A stretch of 50,328 nt of DNA, from the IMG/VR virus record IMGVR_UViG_3300037200_000052, positions 1-50,328 of that record; one strand, written 5' to 3'. The translations under genes were made by a program, and so were the position numbers. Positions 29,251 through 35,657 of this stretch are shown in pieces; within the stretch, counting starts at the first letter, position 1, and each line of letters starts with the position of its first letter. The stretch is from a virus. The notes beneath the pieces were generated by a model that had not been told where the DNA came from, made no database searches, and saw nothing but the letters and a program-made list of their open reading frames with translations.

Positions 29251-30644
29251 GGTTTTAGTTTGCCTCCTTCGACCACAAACACACCCACATCATCAGGAAT
29301 CAATGCCGGTTTCTCCCCCACAATCGTTGCCAAGATCGTGCTTTGCCGTTCTTTCGCACCCTCAATGATTTTGAATACATCCACACCCAGGGACTCCGCA
29401 CGATCCAGCAATTCAATTGGAGCCGTATCAGGGTACATCTGAGATAAGGCCAATCCCAACCGTTGATGTTGCGAGGTTGAAATCAGGGCGTTCGCTGTTC
29501 CCTCGAAAAGAAAATCTCCGTCCTCATCGAACGACAATCCTTTGATGCCGGAATCTTCCGCGATTTGAGCTAACTTTTTCGCCTTGAGAAGTTTGATCTC
29601 TCGTCCCCGTTCTTTGTTCAACCCCAGTAGATCGTTGTCGTTCTTGCGTTGCTCGACTCGGCGCATGTTCTCGACATACTGCGAAACTCGTACCTCTTGA
29701 GCAGCGGCTTCCTTGAGTTTTTCTTCCAAGTCAGACAGGTCAAGCGGCTTGGCGATCTTCGCTTTCAACTCGTTTGCTTGAGCAGTCAGATCCGGGAGTG
29801 CGTTGACTTCGGCGGTCAATGTCTCAACCTGTGTACGCAATGTCTGACAACTGCCGTCGATCTTCGTGCGTTTGTCGATGGCACTCTCAAGCTCTTTGCG
29901 GAGCCGGACAATCGTGGCTTCAATATCGGTGAAATCAGACTCCGCTATCGTCAACGAGTTCTTGGCTTCCCGCAATTCTTTCCGTTTTCCCGACTGCCAT
30001 TCGAGTCGCAGACCGTCCAACTGTTTCTGCCATTCCTCAATCTGGACACCGTGAACCCTTCGACGGGATTCCATCTCGGCCTTGATCGGGGCCGTGTCGA
30101 TGGCTAGTACCGGAGTCTCGTCAATGTCTCCGTACCCGGCGATCTTGGCTTCCAACATCCGGTTTTGATCGTCCAAATCCTTCTTCTCAGCGTCCAACTC
30201 CCCGGTGTCGATGTTCAGGAGAGAAATGAAGTATTGTTTCCGGTCAGTTGGCCCCATGCGTTTGAGAAAATCGCCGTCCTGCAAAAACGGGTTGCCGAAT
30301 ATCTCGCGCAACTGGGCGACGGGTTTCGGTACTGTTATCGGAGAGTTGTCCCTGAGAAACACGATCTCTAGCGCCTTGGTCAATCCGTCCTTGGGATCGA
30401 CGTAGAACTCGCGTGTAATAGAACCGCCTTCGATGTCCAGCTTTACGAATCCTTCCTTGGTCTCGTGTCTCAGGATGTCCGGTGGAAACGCTCCTCCGCG
30501 TAGGAGGTTGATGGCTGTACTCGTAGCGGTGGTCTTGCCCTGCCTCGTTGCACCAAAGAAGCAAATCAGGGATTTGTTGAACGGGTATTCGATGTCGGAT
30601 ACCGGGCCGATGTTGTGGATCGTGAGTTTGATGGGGCGAATCAT
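29247..30644 (-). CDS. SMC/RecF-type ATPase
   Basis: In this 465-residue protein Walker A is GATRQGKT at residues 31-38, in an N-terminal head like RecF/SbcC. A coiled coil spans about residues 170-350. The closing head part has a signature-like STSQHQRLGLALSQMY and a Walker B-like IELLDRAESL. It probably tethers or processes DNA ends with the SSB-like protein encoded upstream. It is shorter than SbcC, as usual for phage forms. Coupled by ATGA on both sides. Confidence 0.75.
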   Translation of the reverse strand: MIRPIKLTIHNIGPVSDIEYPFNKSLICFFGATRQGKTTATSTAINLLRGGAFPPDILRHETKEGFVKLDIEGGSITREFYVDPKDGLTKALEIVFLRDNSPITVPKPVAQLREIFGNPFLQDGDFLKRMGPTDRKQYFISLLNIDTGELDAEKKDLDDQNRMLEAKIAGYGDIDETPVLAIDTAPIKAEMESRRRVHGVQIEEWQKQLDGLRLEWQSGKRKELREAKNSLTIAESDFTDIEATIVRLRKELESAIDKRTKIDGSCQTLRTQVETLTAEVNALPDLTAQANELKAKIAKPLDLSDLEEKLKEAAAQEVRVSQYVENMRRVEQRKNDNDLLGLNKERGREIKLLKAKKLAQIAEDSGIKGLSFDEDGDFLFEGTANALISTSQHQRLGLALSQMYPDTAPIELLDRAESLGVDVFKIIEGAKERQSTILATIVGEKPALIPDDVGVFVVEGGKLKP

Positions 30645-31594
30645 ATTTTGTTTCCTTCCCGATCAACTTCGTAACACTTTCCACCGGTTACGCCTTTGGC
30701 CTTGATCTTCTGTGGGTATGAGCCGTCCGGATGGACTACAATGTCTTGTAGCTTGATGGGACATGCCACAAATTTCTCAGCCGCAGCATTAAATTCCAAG
30801 GTCATTGAAGGGCACGGAGAGAAGTGAAGGCCACCGCCACACTCAACTTTACCACCGTCCCAATCCGGCGCTACCGGTGATGTGCCCGGTTTGTAGCTTG
30901 TGCCTTTTGGAGAAACCCAATCTTTGTTGACCCCTTTGAAAACGACAGCGATTGACTTCGTAACTTTTACACCCCAGAACAAGCACCACTCTTTTGCTGT
31001 CTTGGGTTTAACAGCGATGTGTTTTTGACCTCCCTCGATTGCCTCATTCGATCCGTGTACAATTACAATGACACTGGCGGCACACTTGACTTTTACGGCT
31101 GAGAAAAGGCGAATGAAAACATTTCCCCACGCCACGACGTGCGAGCTTTCCCACGCCACGACGTGCGAGCTTTCCCGCGCCTCGACGTGCGAGCTTTCCC
31201 ACGCCTCGACGTGCGAGCTTTCCCGCGCCTCGACGTGCGAGCTTCCCCACGCCACGACGTGCGAGCTTCCCCACGCCTCGACGTGCGAGCTTTCCCGCGC
31301 CTCGACGTGCGAGCTTTCCCGCGCCTCGACGTGCGAGCTTTCCCACGCCTCGACGTGCGAGCTTCCCCGCGCCTCGACGTGCGAGCTTCCCCACGCCTCG
31401 ACGTGCGAGCTTCCCCACGCCACGACGTGCGAGCTTTCCCACGCCTCGACGTGCGAGCTTCCCCGCGCCTCGACGTTTACGTTGCTTGGAGTGGAAACTG
31501 TAATCCACAAATGCGCACTGGCAATAATTCGTATTTCCAAATGGCCGGCCTTAACGGCTGCATCAAATTCCATCTGTGTGGTAACTTCAATCAT
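30641..31594 (-). CDS. Octapeptide-repeat protein with C-terminal globular domain
   Basis: 317 residues. Residues 1-44 form a lead-in (MIEVTTQMEFDAAVKAGHLE). Then 14 copies of SSHV[EV]A[RW][GE] follow, likely a beta-solenoid or beta-roll. A domain of about 160 residues ends the protein (HIAVKPKTAKEWCLFWGVKV...). Similar repeat proteins occur in phages and plasmids, but their function is not known. The nearly identical units suggest recent expansion. Coupled by ATGA to the neighbouring genes. Confidence 0.7.
   Translation of the reverse strand: MIEVTTQMEFDAAVKAGHLEIRIIASAHLWITVSTPSNVNVEARGSSHVEAWESSHVVAWGSSHVEAWGSSHVEARGSSHVEAWESSHVEARESSHVEARESSHVEAWGSSHVVAWGSSHVEARESSHVEAWESSHVEARESSHVVAWESSHVVAWGNVFIRLFSAVKVKCAASVIVIVHGSNEAIEGGQKHIAVKPKTAKEWCLFWGVKVTKSIAVVFKGVNKDWVSPKGTSYKPGTSPVAPDWDGGKVECGGGLHFSPCPSMTLEFNAAAEKFVACPIKLQDIVVHPDGSYPQKIKAKGVTGGKCYEVDREGNKI
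31124..31459 (-). repeat. Fourteen 24-bp tandem repeats
   Basis: Each unit encodes an octapeptide. Only three places vary: Glu/Val at 5, Arg/Trp at 7 and Gly/Glu at 8. All frames stay open through the array, producing false ORFs on both strands. Confidence 0.9.
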
Positions 31595-31863
31595 AGTGGC
31601 AATTCCTCCGCTTGAACCTTCTCGATGTCATCCAGCCAGTAATACAATGTCCCGTTGTAGTCCGATGCCCGGACTGTGCACGACACTTTCTGGCCGGTCT
31701 GGTACAGGTTGATCGCTTTTTGTGTGTAGTACATTCGTCCGTCATTCTCGAATTCCACGCGGAACGCCTTCCTGCCTTCCGGTGGATGAGACCAAGCCCG
31801 GATTGTCTTTTCGACCAGACAGGTCTCGCCGTCTTCAAGCTGGTCGATGCGTTTGTTAATCAT
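31591..31863 (-). CDS. Small beta-rich protein, 90 aa
   Basis: ATG 31863 overlaps the upstream gene. The sequence (MINKRIDQLEDGETCLVEKT...YYWLDDIEKVQ) alternates strands and could be an OB-like or SH3-like barrel. This is a guess from the strand pattern. Confidence 0.55.
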   Translation of the reverse strand: MINKRIDQLEDGETCLVEKTIRAWSHPPEGRKAFRVEFENDGRMYYTQKAINLYQTGQKVSCTVRASDYNGTLYYWLDDIEKVQAEELPL

Positions 31864-32185
31864 GTGGTTTGTAATCGCCTTCTTGTTCCTCCGGGAAAAA
31901 ACAGTCAACGGCCTTCCCTTGGTAAACCGCCTTGTAACACCATCCAAATCCCGACACCTTCTCAAATCCAATTTGTTTCAGGGCTTGCCACAAAGCCTCC
32001 AGGTTGATCTCTTTCACCTGTCGAATTCGATAAAACAGGATGTCGCAGTCTTTTCGCGTTCCCTCTTTGTAGAGAAGTCCTCCGGTCAGCGCGACATGAC
32101 ACCCAAACTCCGGGCAGATGGATTCGATCTTTTTGCACAGGTCAACAGCTTCGGATTGCGTCCAGCGTATCGGGTAATCGCTCAT
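31856..32185 (-). CDS. Minimal nucleotidyltransferase-fold protein
   Basis: 109 residues. VALTGGLLYKEGTRKDCDIL (about residues 31-50) fits the pol-beta superfamily motif: a Gly pair followed, 8-10 residues later, by D-x-D. The rest is short, so substrate-binding parts are missing. Similar small proteins occur in phage early operons. An adenylyl- or nucleotidyltransfer activity is inferred. Confidence 0.6.
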   Translation of the reverse strand: MSDYPIRWTQSEAVDLCKKIESICPEFGCHVALTGGLLYKEGTRKDCDILFYRIRQVKEINLEALWQALKQIGFEKVSGFGWCYKAVYQGKAVDCFFPEEQEGDYKPHD

Positions 32186-32544
32186 CTGAACCCCATTGCC
32201 TGTTTCGCCATTGAAAGTAAACTCCTTCGTGTTTCAACCCTCGCAGACCAGTACGCCCATTCGTCAATCAGTTCCCGCGCCCGTTCATAGTCCCGTTTCT
32301 CTTGCTCGATCTCTTTCAAATACTCCGGGTTCGTCCTGGCGAATTCATCGGCGTCAGCCTGAGATTTCTTGGTCTCTCGTTCCAGTTTGTAATACTTCGC
32401 TTTGATCGCCTTGAGTCGTACCTCGACAAACTTCTCTTGGGCAATCTGCCGGGCTTTGCTGAGAGCGTGGAGTCGTTTCTTTACTTCTGACTCCGCGCTC
32501 TCTAGCTCGGCCCGAATCTTGGCGATGTCGTCGGCGTCAAACAT
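32182..32544 (-). CDS. Coiled-coil protein, 120 aa
   Basis: The protein is helical throughout, with heptad-like spacing (AKIRAELESAESEVKKRLHA, KEIEQEKRDYERARELIDEW). It follows the SSB-like gene and overlaps the nucleotidyltransferase gene. Function unknown. Confidence 0.6.
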   Translation of the reverse strand: MFDADDIAKIRAELESAESEVKKRLHALSKARQIAQEKFVEVRLKAIKAKYYKLERETKKSQADADEFARTNPEYLKEIEQEKRDYERARELIDEWAYWSARVETRRSLLSMAKQAMGFR

Positions 32545-32546
32545 GG

Positions 32547-33275
32547 TCAGAAAGGAATTTGCTCCTCTTCTTCGGCTGGTGCGCCCTGCGCTGCTTCCTC
32601 ATCAGTCGGTGGCTTCGACGACGCAGCTTCCTCGTGAGTATGCGAAGCGGCCTCGACTTTTGGACGCGAGAAATAACCTTTCAGGTACGCCTGCAACTCT
32701 ACGTCAATTGCGACGGCCTGTTTGTTCGTATCTTCGGCGCAATCCACCAAGAAGAAACACGGCGTCTTGAATTCAACGGCGCCCTTCTTTCCGTCCTTGC
32801 TCCCCTTGATCCGCACGGCCTTCTTGTAAAGGTCGGCTCCGCTGGCCTTCTCGAAGTCCATCCAGGCTCTCAGGGCCGCACCCTTAAACTGGATAGACCC
32901 AAGCACAAGTTGGCCCTCAGCGTTCTTGTAAGCCAGATAACAGTTCAGAGTAAAATCTCCACCGTGGGCGTTCACCCTGTCTTTGATGCCGGCGTAGATG
33001 CCCTCGGCCAGCAATCCCCCCTTGAATGATTTGACAACGAACGGTTCCTGTCGAGTGTCCCGGACTTCGTTGGAATAGATAATGCTCTGGGACTTCTCGT
33101 GCCAGCCACGTATCGAACCGAGCCGATCCAGCAGGATGAACGTCAAATCAGCGGGCAATTCCACGTATTTCTTTTCGGTCTTGTCGTAGTAGCCCGGCAC
33201 GCCTTTCGTGCCATCCCACTCAAACCATCGAGTACAGGGATTTGGGCTGTTGCTAGTAGGATTGCTTCGGCTCAT
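32547..33275 (-). CDS. Single-strand DNA-binding-like protein
   Basis: A 242-residue protein of a kind common in phage early regions (CTRWFEWDGTKGV, FTLNCYLAYKNAEGQ). The C-terminus is a long acidic tail ending EEEEQIPF, matching the D/E-rich I-P-F tip by which SSBs recruit partners. An OB-like beta core is plausible in residues 20-190. Located at the head of the replication block with primase and helicases downstream. The role is inferred mainly from the tail. Confidence 0.65.
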   Translation of the reverse strand: MSRSNPTSNSPNPCTRWFEWDGTKGVPGYYDKTEKKYVELPADLTFILLDRLGSIRGWHEKSQSIIYSNEVRDTRQEPFVVKSFKGGLLAEGIYAGIKDRVNAHGGDFTLNCYLAYKNAEGQLVLGSIQFKGAALRAWMDFEKASGADLYKKAVRIKGSKDGKKGAVEFKTPCFFLVDCAEDTNKQAVAIDVELQAYLKGYFSRPKVEAASHTHEEAASSKPPTDEEAAQGAPAEEEEQIPF

Positions 33276-33424
33276 GGCTTCTTCTCCTTTTTGGGCTTGT
33301 TCCAGTATGGACTATGACAGTTGGGGCAGACGGTTGGTCTGACGTTGCGTTGAGTTGTCCAGTGATGTTCGCAGCGTAGACAGTAACACTGGATTACCGT
33401 CACCCGAATTGCTTTGGCAGGCAT
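33272..33424 (-). CDS. Zinc-ribbon protein from a probable leaderless mRNA, 50 aa
   Basis: MPAKAIRVTVIQCYCLRCEH starts at ATG 33424, which falls 6 nt after the -10 box, i.e. at the expected +1. Two CxxC pairs (CLRC and CPNC) form a zinc ribbon, followed by a basic tail. It is the first gene of the early operon and overlaps the SSB-like gene by ATGA. A longer frame to 33475 would begin upstream of the promoter and is rejected. Confidence 0.7.
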   Translation of the reverse strand: MPAKAIRVTVIQCYCLRCEHHWTTQRNVRPTVCPNCHSPYWNKPKKEKKP

Positions 33425-33430
33425 GACCCG

Positions 33431-33459
33431 ACTATATGACCCGGCTGAAACGGAGTCAA
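33431..33459 (-). promoter_or_regulatory. Sigma70-like early promoter
   Basis: On the minus strand TTGACT (33459-33454), a 17-bp spacer and TATAGT (33436-33431) each match five of six consensus bases. Expected start at about 33424, the A of the first ATG. The palindrome at 33484-33501 lies centred about 68 bp upstream. Confidence 0.8.
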
Positions 33460-33483
33460 CAACTATTTTAGACAAAATCGAAA

Positions 33484-33501
33484 AGTGCGTAATTACGCAC
33501 T
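33484..33501. promoter_or_regulatory. Palindrome AGTGCGTAATTACGCACT, copy 2
   Basis: Exact copy of 14798-14815. On the minus strand it is followed by TTTTCG, so it can end transcripts from the gene at 33585. Its place upstream of the early promoter also fits an activator or repressor site. Confidence 0.6.
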
Positions 33502-33508
33502 AGAGACG

Positions 33509-33557
33509 AAGCGGGGCCAGCCCTATTGGACTGACCCCACGGCGCTTTTTTGATTTT
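33509..33557 (+). terminator. Strong hairpin with T6 tail
   Basis: GGGGCCAGCCC and GGACTGACCCC pair imperfectly around TATT, with AAGCG/CGCTT outside, followed on the plus strand by TTTTTT. It separates the late region from the early promoter and is probably bidirectional in effect. Confidence 0.55.
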
Positions 33558-33584
33558 GGTTTAACCGTGTTCGCTTCGATGCGA

Positions 33585-34292
33585 CTACAGATTGACCTTG
33601 AAATCCAGACCGCCCACGTAGACCTCTCCGGAGATGTCAGTACGTTTGCCGATACCGGCATTCAGGCCGAACTCGAATGTATCCGTCTTGTCCTTGTAGA
33701 GACCCAAGGCGAGGCCTGCCGCTGCTTCCCCGACGATCTTGGTGCTCTCCTTCCCAAAGCCAACACCAGAGCCTACAAAGCCCCAAGGCGTCGCGCTGAC
33801 GTTGGCTAGCCATGCCGGTAGTTTGCTGGCATAACCGATGAGCGGATGAGTCGGTAGTTGCAACGTCAGTTGTCCACCCCCGTAGGTCGGAAGGTCGTTG
33901 AGATATTCAGCGTGCACCCCGACGATCACTTGTGGGCTGACGGCGTATCCAAGCATGGCGATACCTCCAAACTGACTGCCGCTGGCCGCGTGGGGCGCGT
34001 AGAGGCCATCCACTGCAAACACCCAGTTCGTTGCGCCTGACTCGGCTCCGGCGATGATGGCGTCAATGCCAGTAGGGGCTGGGTTGGTTGCTGGCGGTGT
34101 ATTGGTCTGCCCATACGACTTGCCAATCCCGAGTGTGACCAGTAACAGGGCGATGAGGAGGCCGTCCTTCAGGTGCTTTTGTCGCATTGCCCGCCGCTGG
34201 AGCAAATGCTTCAAAGATATTTTCACACATAGCAGTTCTTTCAAACTCAACACTACCACACAAAGCCACACGACAATTTCAATCCACTTCAT
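33585..34292 (-). CDS. Outer-membrane beta-barrel-like protein with double N-terminal hydrophobic segment
   Basis: 235 residues from ATG 34292, with AAGGAG and an ATGA overlap. Residues 1-22 form a first hydrophobic helix. A second signal-like segment starts at an internal Met (MRQKHLKDGLLIALLLVTLG), so a shorter form from 34187 is possible. The mature part has alternating strands with Gly/aromatic turns (FGGIAMLGYAVSPQVIVGVH, GLALGLYKDKTDTFEFGLNA), as in small outer-membrane barrels. It may alter the host surface or aid lysis. No phage family is known to me. Confidence 0.55.
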   Translation of the reverse strand: MKWIEIVVWLCVVVLSLKELLCVKISLKHLLQRRAMRQKHLKDGLLIALLLVTLGIGKSYGQTNTPPATNPAPTGIDAIIAGAESGATNWVFAVDGLYAPHAASGSQFGGIAMLGYAVSPQVIVGVHAEYLNDLPTYGGGQLTLQLPTHPLIGYASKLPAWLANVSATPWGFVGSGVGFGKESTKIVGEAAAGLALGLYKDKTDTFEFGLNAGIGKRTDISGEVYVGGLDFKVNL

Positions 34293-34528
34293 TTCTGTTT
34301 CTCCTTTTTGGTTAGTGCGCTTCGTAACACTGCATTACGGTTTTTCGGAAGTGGTGTACCAAGAGTTTGATTTGGTTTCAACTCCAACTTGGTGACATGC
34401 CACTGTTCTGTTCTGTGACAGTGCTCCCAGTTCTCGCCATTGTACTTCCAATCCCAAGAATATGGGTCTAGCCACTCGCCGCAGCTACAACGCCACGTTT
34501 TCTTAGAACCCGGAATTACCTGCATCAT
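34289..34528 (-). CDS. Small Cys/Trp-rich protein, 79 aa
   Basis: The start is probably ATG 34528, seven bases after GGAG; the ATG at 34534 is too close. WRCSCGEWLDPYSWDWKYNG holds a C-x-C pair and is Trp-rich. The C-terminus is basic. Coupled to the barrel gene. Function unknown. Confidence 0.55.
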   Translation of the reverse strand: MMQVIPGSKKTWRCSCGEWLDPYSWDWKYNGENWEHCHRTEQWHVTKLELKPNQTLGTPLPKNRNAVLRSALTKKEKQK

Positions 34529-34546
34529 CCGCATTCTCCTTTCGGT

Positions 34547-34693
34547 TTACTTGTTGTGGAGGATACCAAGGTCAATCCCGCCAGCGCCAGCCTCAAAATG
34601 GAACCGGAGGCCGACCAGCCAGCACAGGGCTACGACCACGATGACGATCAATACGAATACAACGAACTTGTTTGCGAAGATTCTTGCCCACAT
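34547..34693 (-). CDS. Small membrane protein, 48 aa
   Basis: MWARIFANKFVVFVLIVIVV starts at ATG 34693 with GGAG nearby. One hydrophobic helix (about residues 10-28) is followed by a short polar end. In this lysis-like region it could be a holin, an antiholin or a spanin part. Confidence 0.6.
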   Translation of the reverse strand: MWARIFANKFVVFVLIVIVVVALCWLVGLRFHFEAGAGGIDLGILHNK

Positions 34694-34694
34694 G

Positions 34695-35033
34695 TTACTT
34701 ACTCCTTCTTGTTGACCATCGAAACAGCTTCAGGCCATTTCTCTTTAACTGCTTCTCGAACGTCCACAGAATTGCCACGAGCGCAGCCAATCCACCGAGG
34801 TAATACTTCTGGCGCTGTTCGCTCTGCGTCAGGTGATTCTGTACCAGCCTGTCCACGCTATTCGTCATTTGCGATACCGCGCACCATACGGCCTTGTCGC
34901 AATCCCAAATACCAAGTATCGCATTCGTGCTCACAGCATCCACATCGGCCCGTATCCGGTGGCTGTCCTGAAGACAGCTACTTCCAAGCAGGCAGAGAGC
35001 CGCTAACACCCATATAAAACTCTGGCCTCGCAT
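34695..35033 (-). CDS. Lipoprotein-like protein with C-terminal membrane helix
   Basis: About 112 residues from ATG 35033. The signal MRGQSFIWVLAALCLLGSSC ends in a lipobox with Cys. The centre is helical, and YYLGGLAALVAILWTFEKQL gives a second membrane helix. It lies next to another lipoprotein and a membrane protein, so a spanin or other lysis role is suggested. Confidence 0.5.
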   Translation of the reverse strand: MRGQSFIWVLAALCLLGSSCLQDSHRIRADVDAVSTNAILGIWDCDKAVWCAVSQMTNSVDRLVQNHLTQSEQRQKYYLGGLAALVAILWTFEKQLKRNGLKLFRWSTRRSK

Positions 35034-35172
35034 GTCCGTCCGTTTCAACGGTCGTGTTCCATCCGTTCGGTAGCATCGACTTTGCTGTCTGACAACCGCT
35101 ACTTGACAACAGGAACAGCAGGAGGCAACACAGGGGCAGCAGTTGTATCCGCTTGAACGGTCTTTTTGGCAT
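34978..35172 (-). CDS. Small lipoprotein, candidate o-spanin (Rz1-like)
   Basis: 64 residues. RIQLLPLCCLLLFLLSSSGC is a lipoprotein signal, with mature Cys then a short soluble part. It overlaps the gene upstream by 74 nt and the one downstream by 56 nt in other frames. Small size, lipobox and overlap are typical of outer-membrane spanins, but Pro-rich repeats are absent. Confidence 0.5.
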   Translation of the reverse strand: MPKRPFKRIQLLPLCCLLLFLLSSSGCQTAKSMLPNGWNTTVETDGHARPEFYMGVSGSLPAWK

Positions 35173-35569
35173 TCGCTCCTCGTTGGGCCAACGGTGTTAC
35201 ATTCTGGACGCCCTTCAAGTTTTCAAGAATCATCACGATTGGCGAAAGCCACGGGTACTTCGCCTCGTAGCCGTCCAAAATCTTCGGGCCATACAATACG
35301 ACCAGACCGGCGATGGCAGGCCAGTACGTTGTGGCGAGATTCCAAAGGACGACCAACCAATGCCAAGAGACGGTAAAGGTGAAGCTCGGCACCGTGAAAG
35401 TGAAGTTCGTGCTCACAGCGGCCACCGGCGGCGCGGAAATTGGCACTGTGGCGACCGCGACGCTGCTTGTCACCTGCGCCCACACGACGGCATGCCAAAT
35501 AAATACGAACGCCGCAACCATCAGTATCAGTGTGGGCAATCGTTCGATAAGACTGTGTAATCGTTTCAT
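35099..35569 (-). CDS. Membrane protein, possible holin or i-spanin
   Basis: 156 residues after GGAGG with 8-nt spacing. An N-terminal hydrophobic segment (LPTLILMVAAFVFIWHAVVW) and a second around WLVVLWNLATTYWPAIAGLV are separated by a Val/Thr-rich stretch. The C-terminus is polar. Placement and two helices suggest a holin-like role. Confidence 0.5.
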   Translation of the reverse strand: MKRLHSLIERLPTLILMVAAFVFIWHAVVWAQVTSSVAVATVPISAPPVAAVSTNFTFTVPSFTFTVSWHWLVVLWNLATTYWPAIAGLVVLYGPKILDGYEAKYPWLSPIVMILENLKGVQNVTPLAQRGANAKKTVQADTTAAPVLPPAVPVVK

Positions 35570-35657
35570 CTTCTCATCCTCCAGTTAAATGCCGCACGCT
35601 GTCAAGTCGGACAAGGCCGTCCCTCGTTCACCCCGCAAGACCATACGCGCGGCAAAG

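Noticed and set aside
31124-31459. CRISPR array
   Set aside because: Units are contiguous with no spacers and encode protein.
31044-31712. Long open frames on both strands over the octapeptide array
   Set aside because: The 24-bp period keeps all frames open; only the minus-strand frame joins coupled neighbours and has normal flanking domains.
33425-33475. Longer zinc-ribbon protein beginning at 33475
   Set aside because: This extension covers the -35 and -10 boxes of the early promoter and has no ribosome site.
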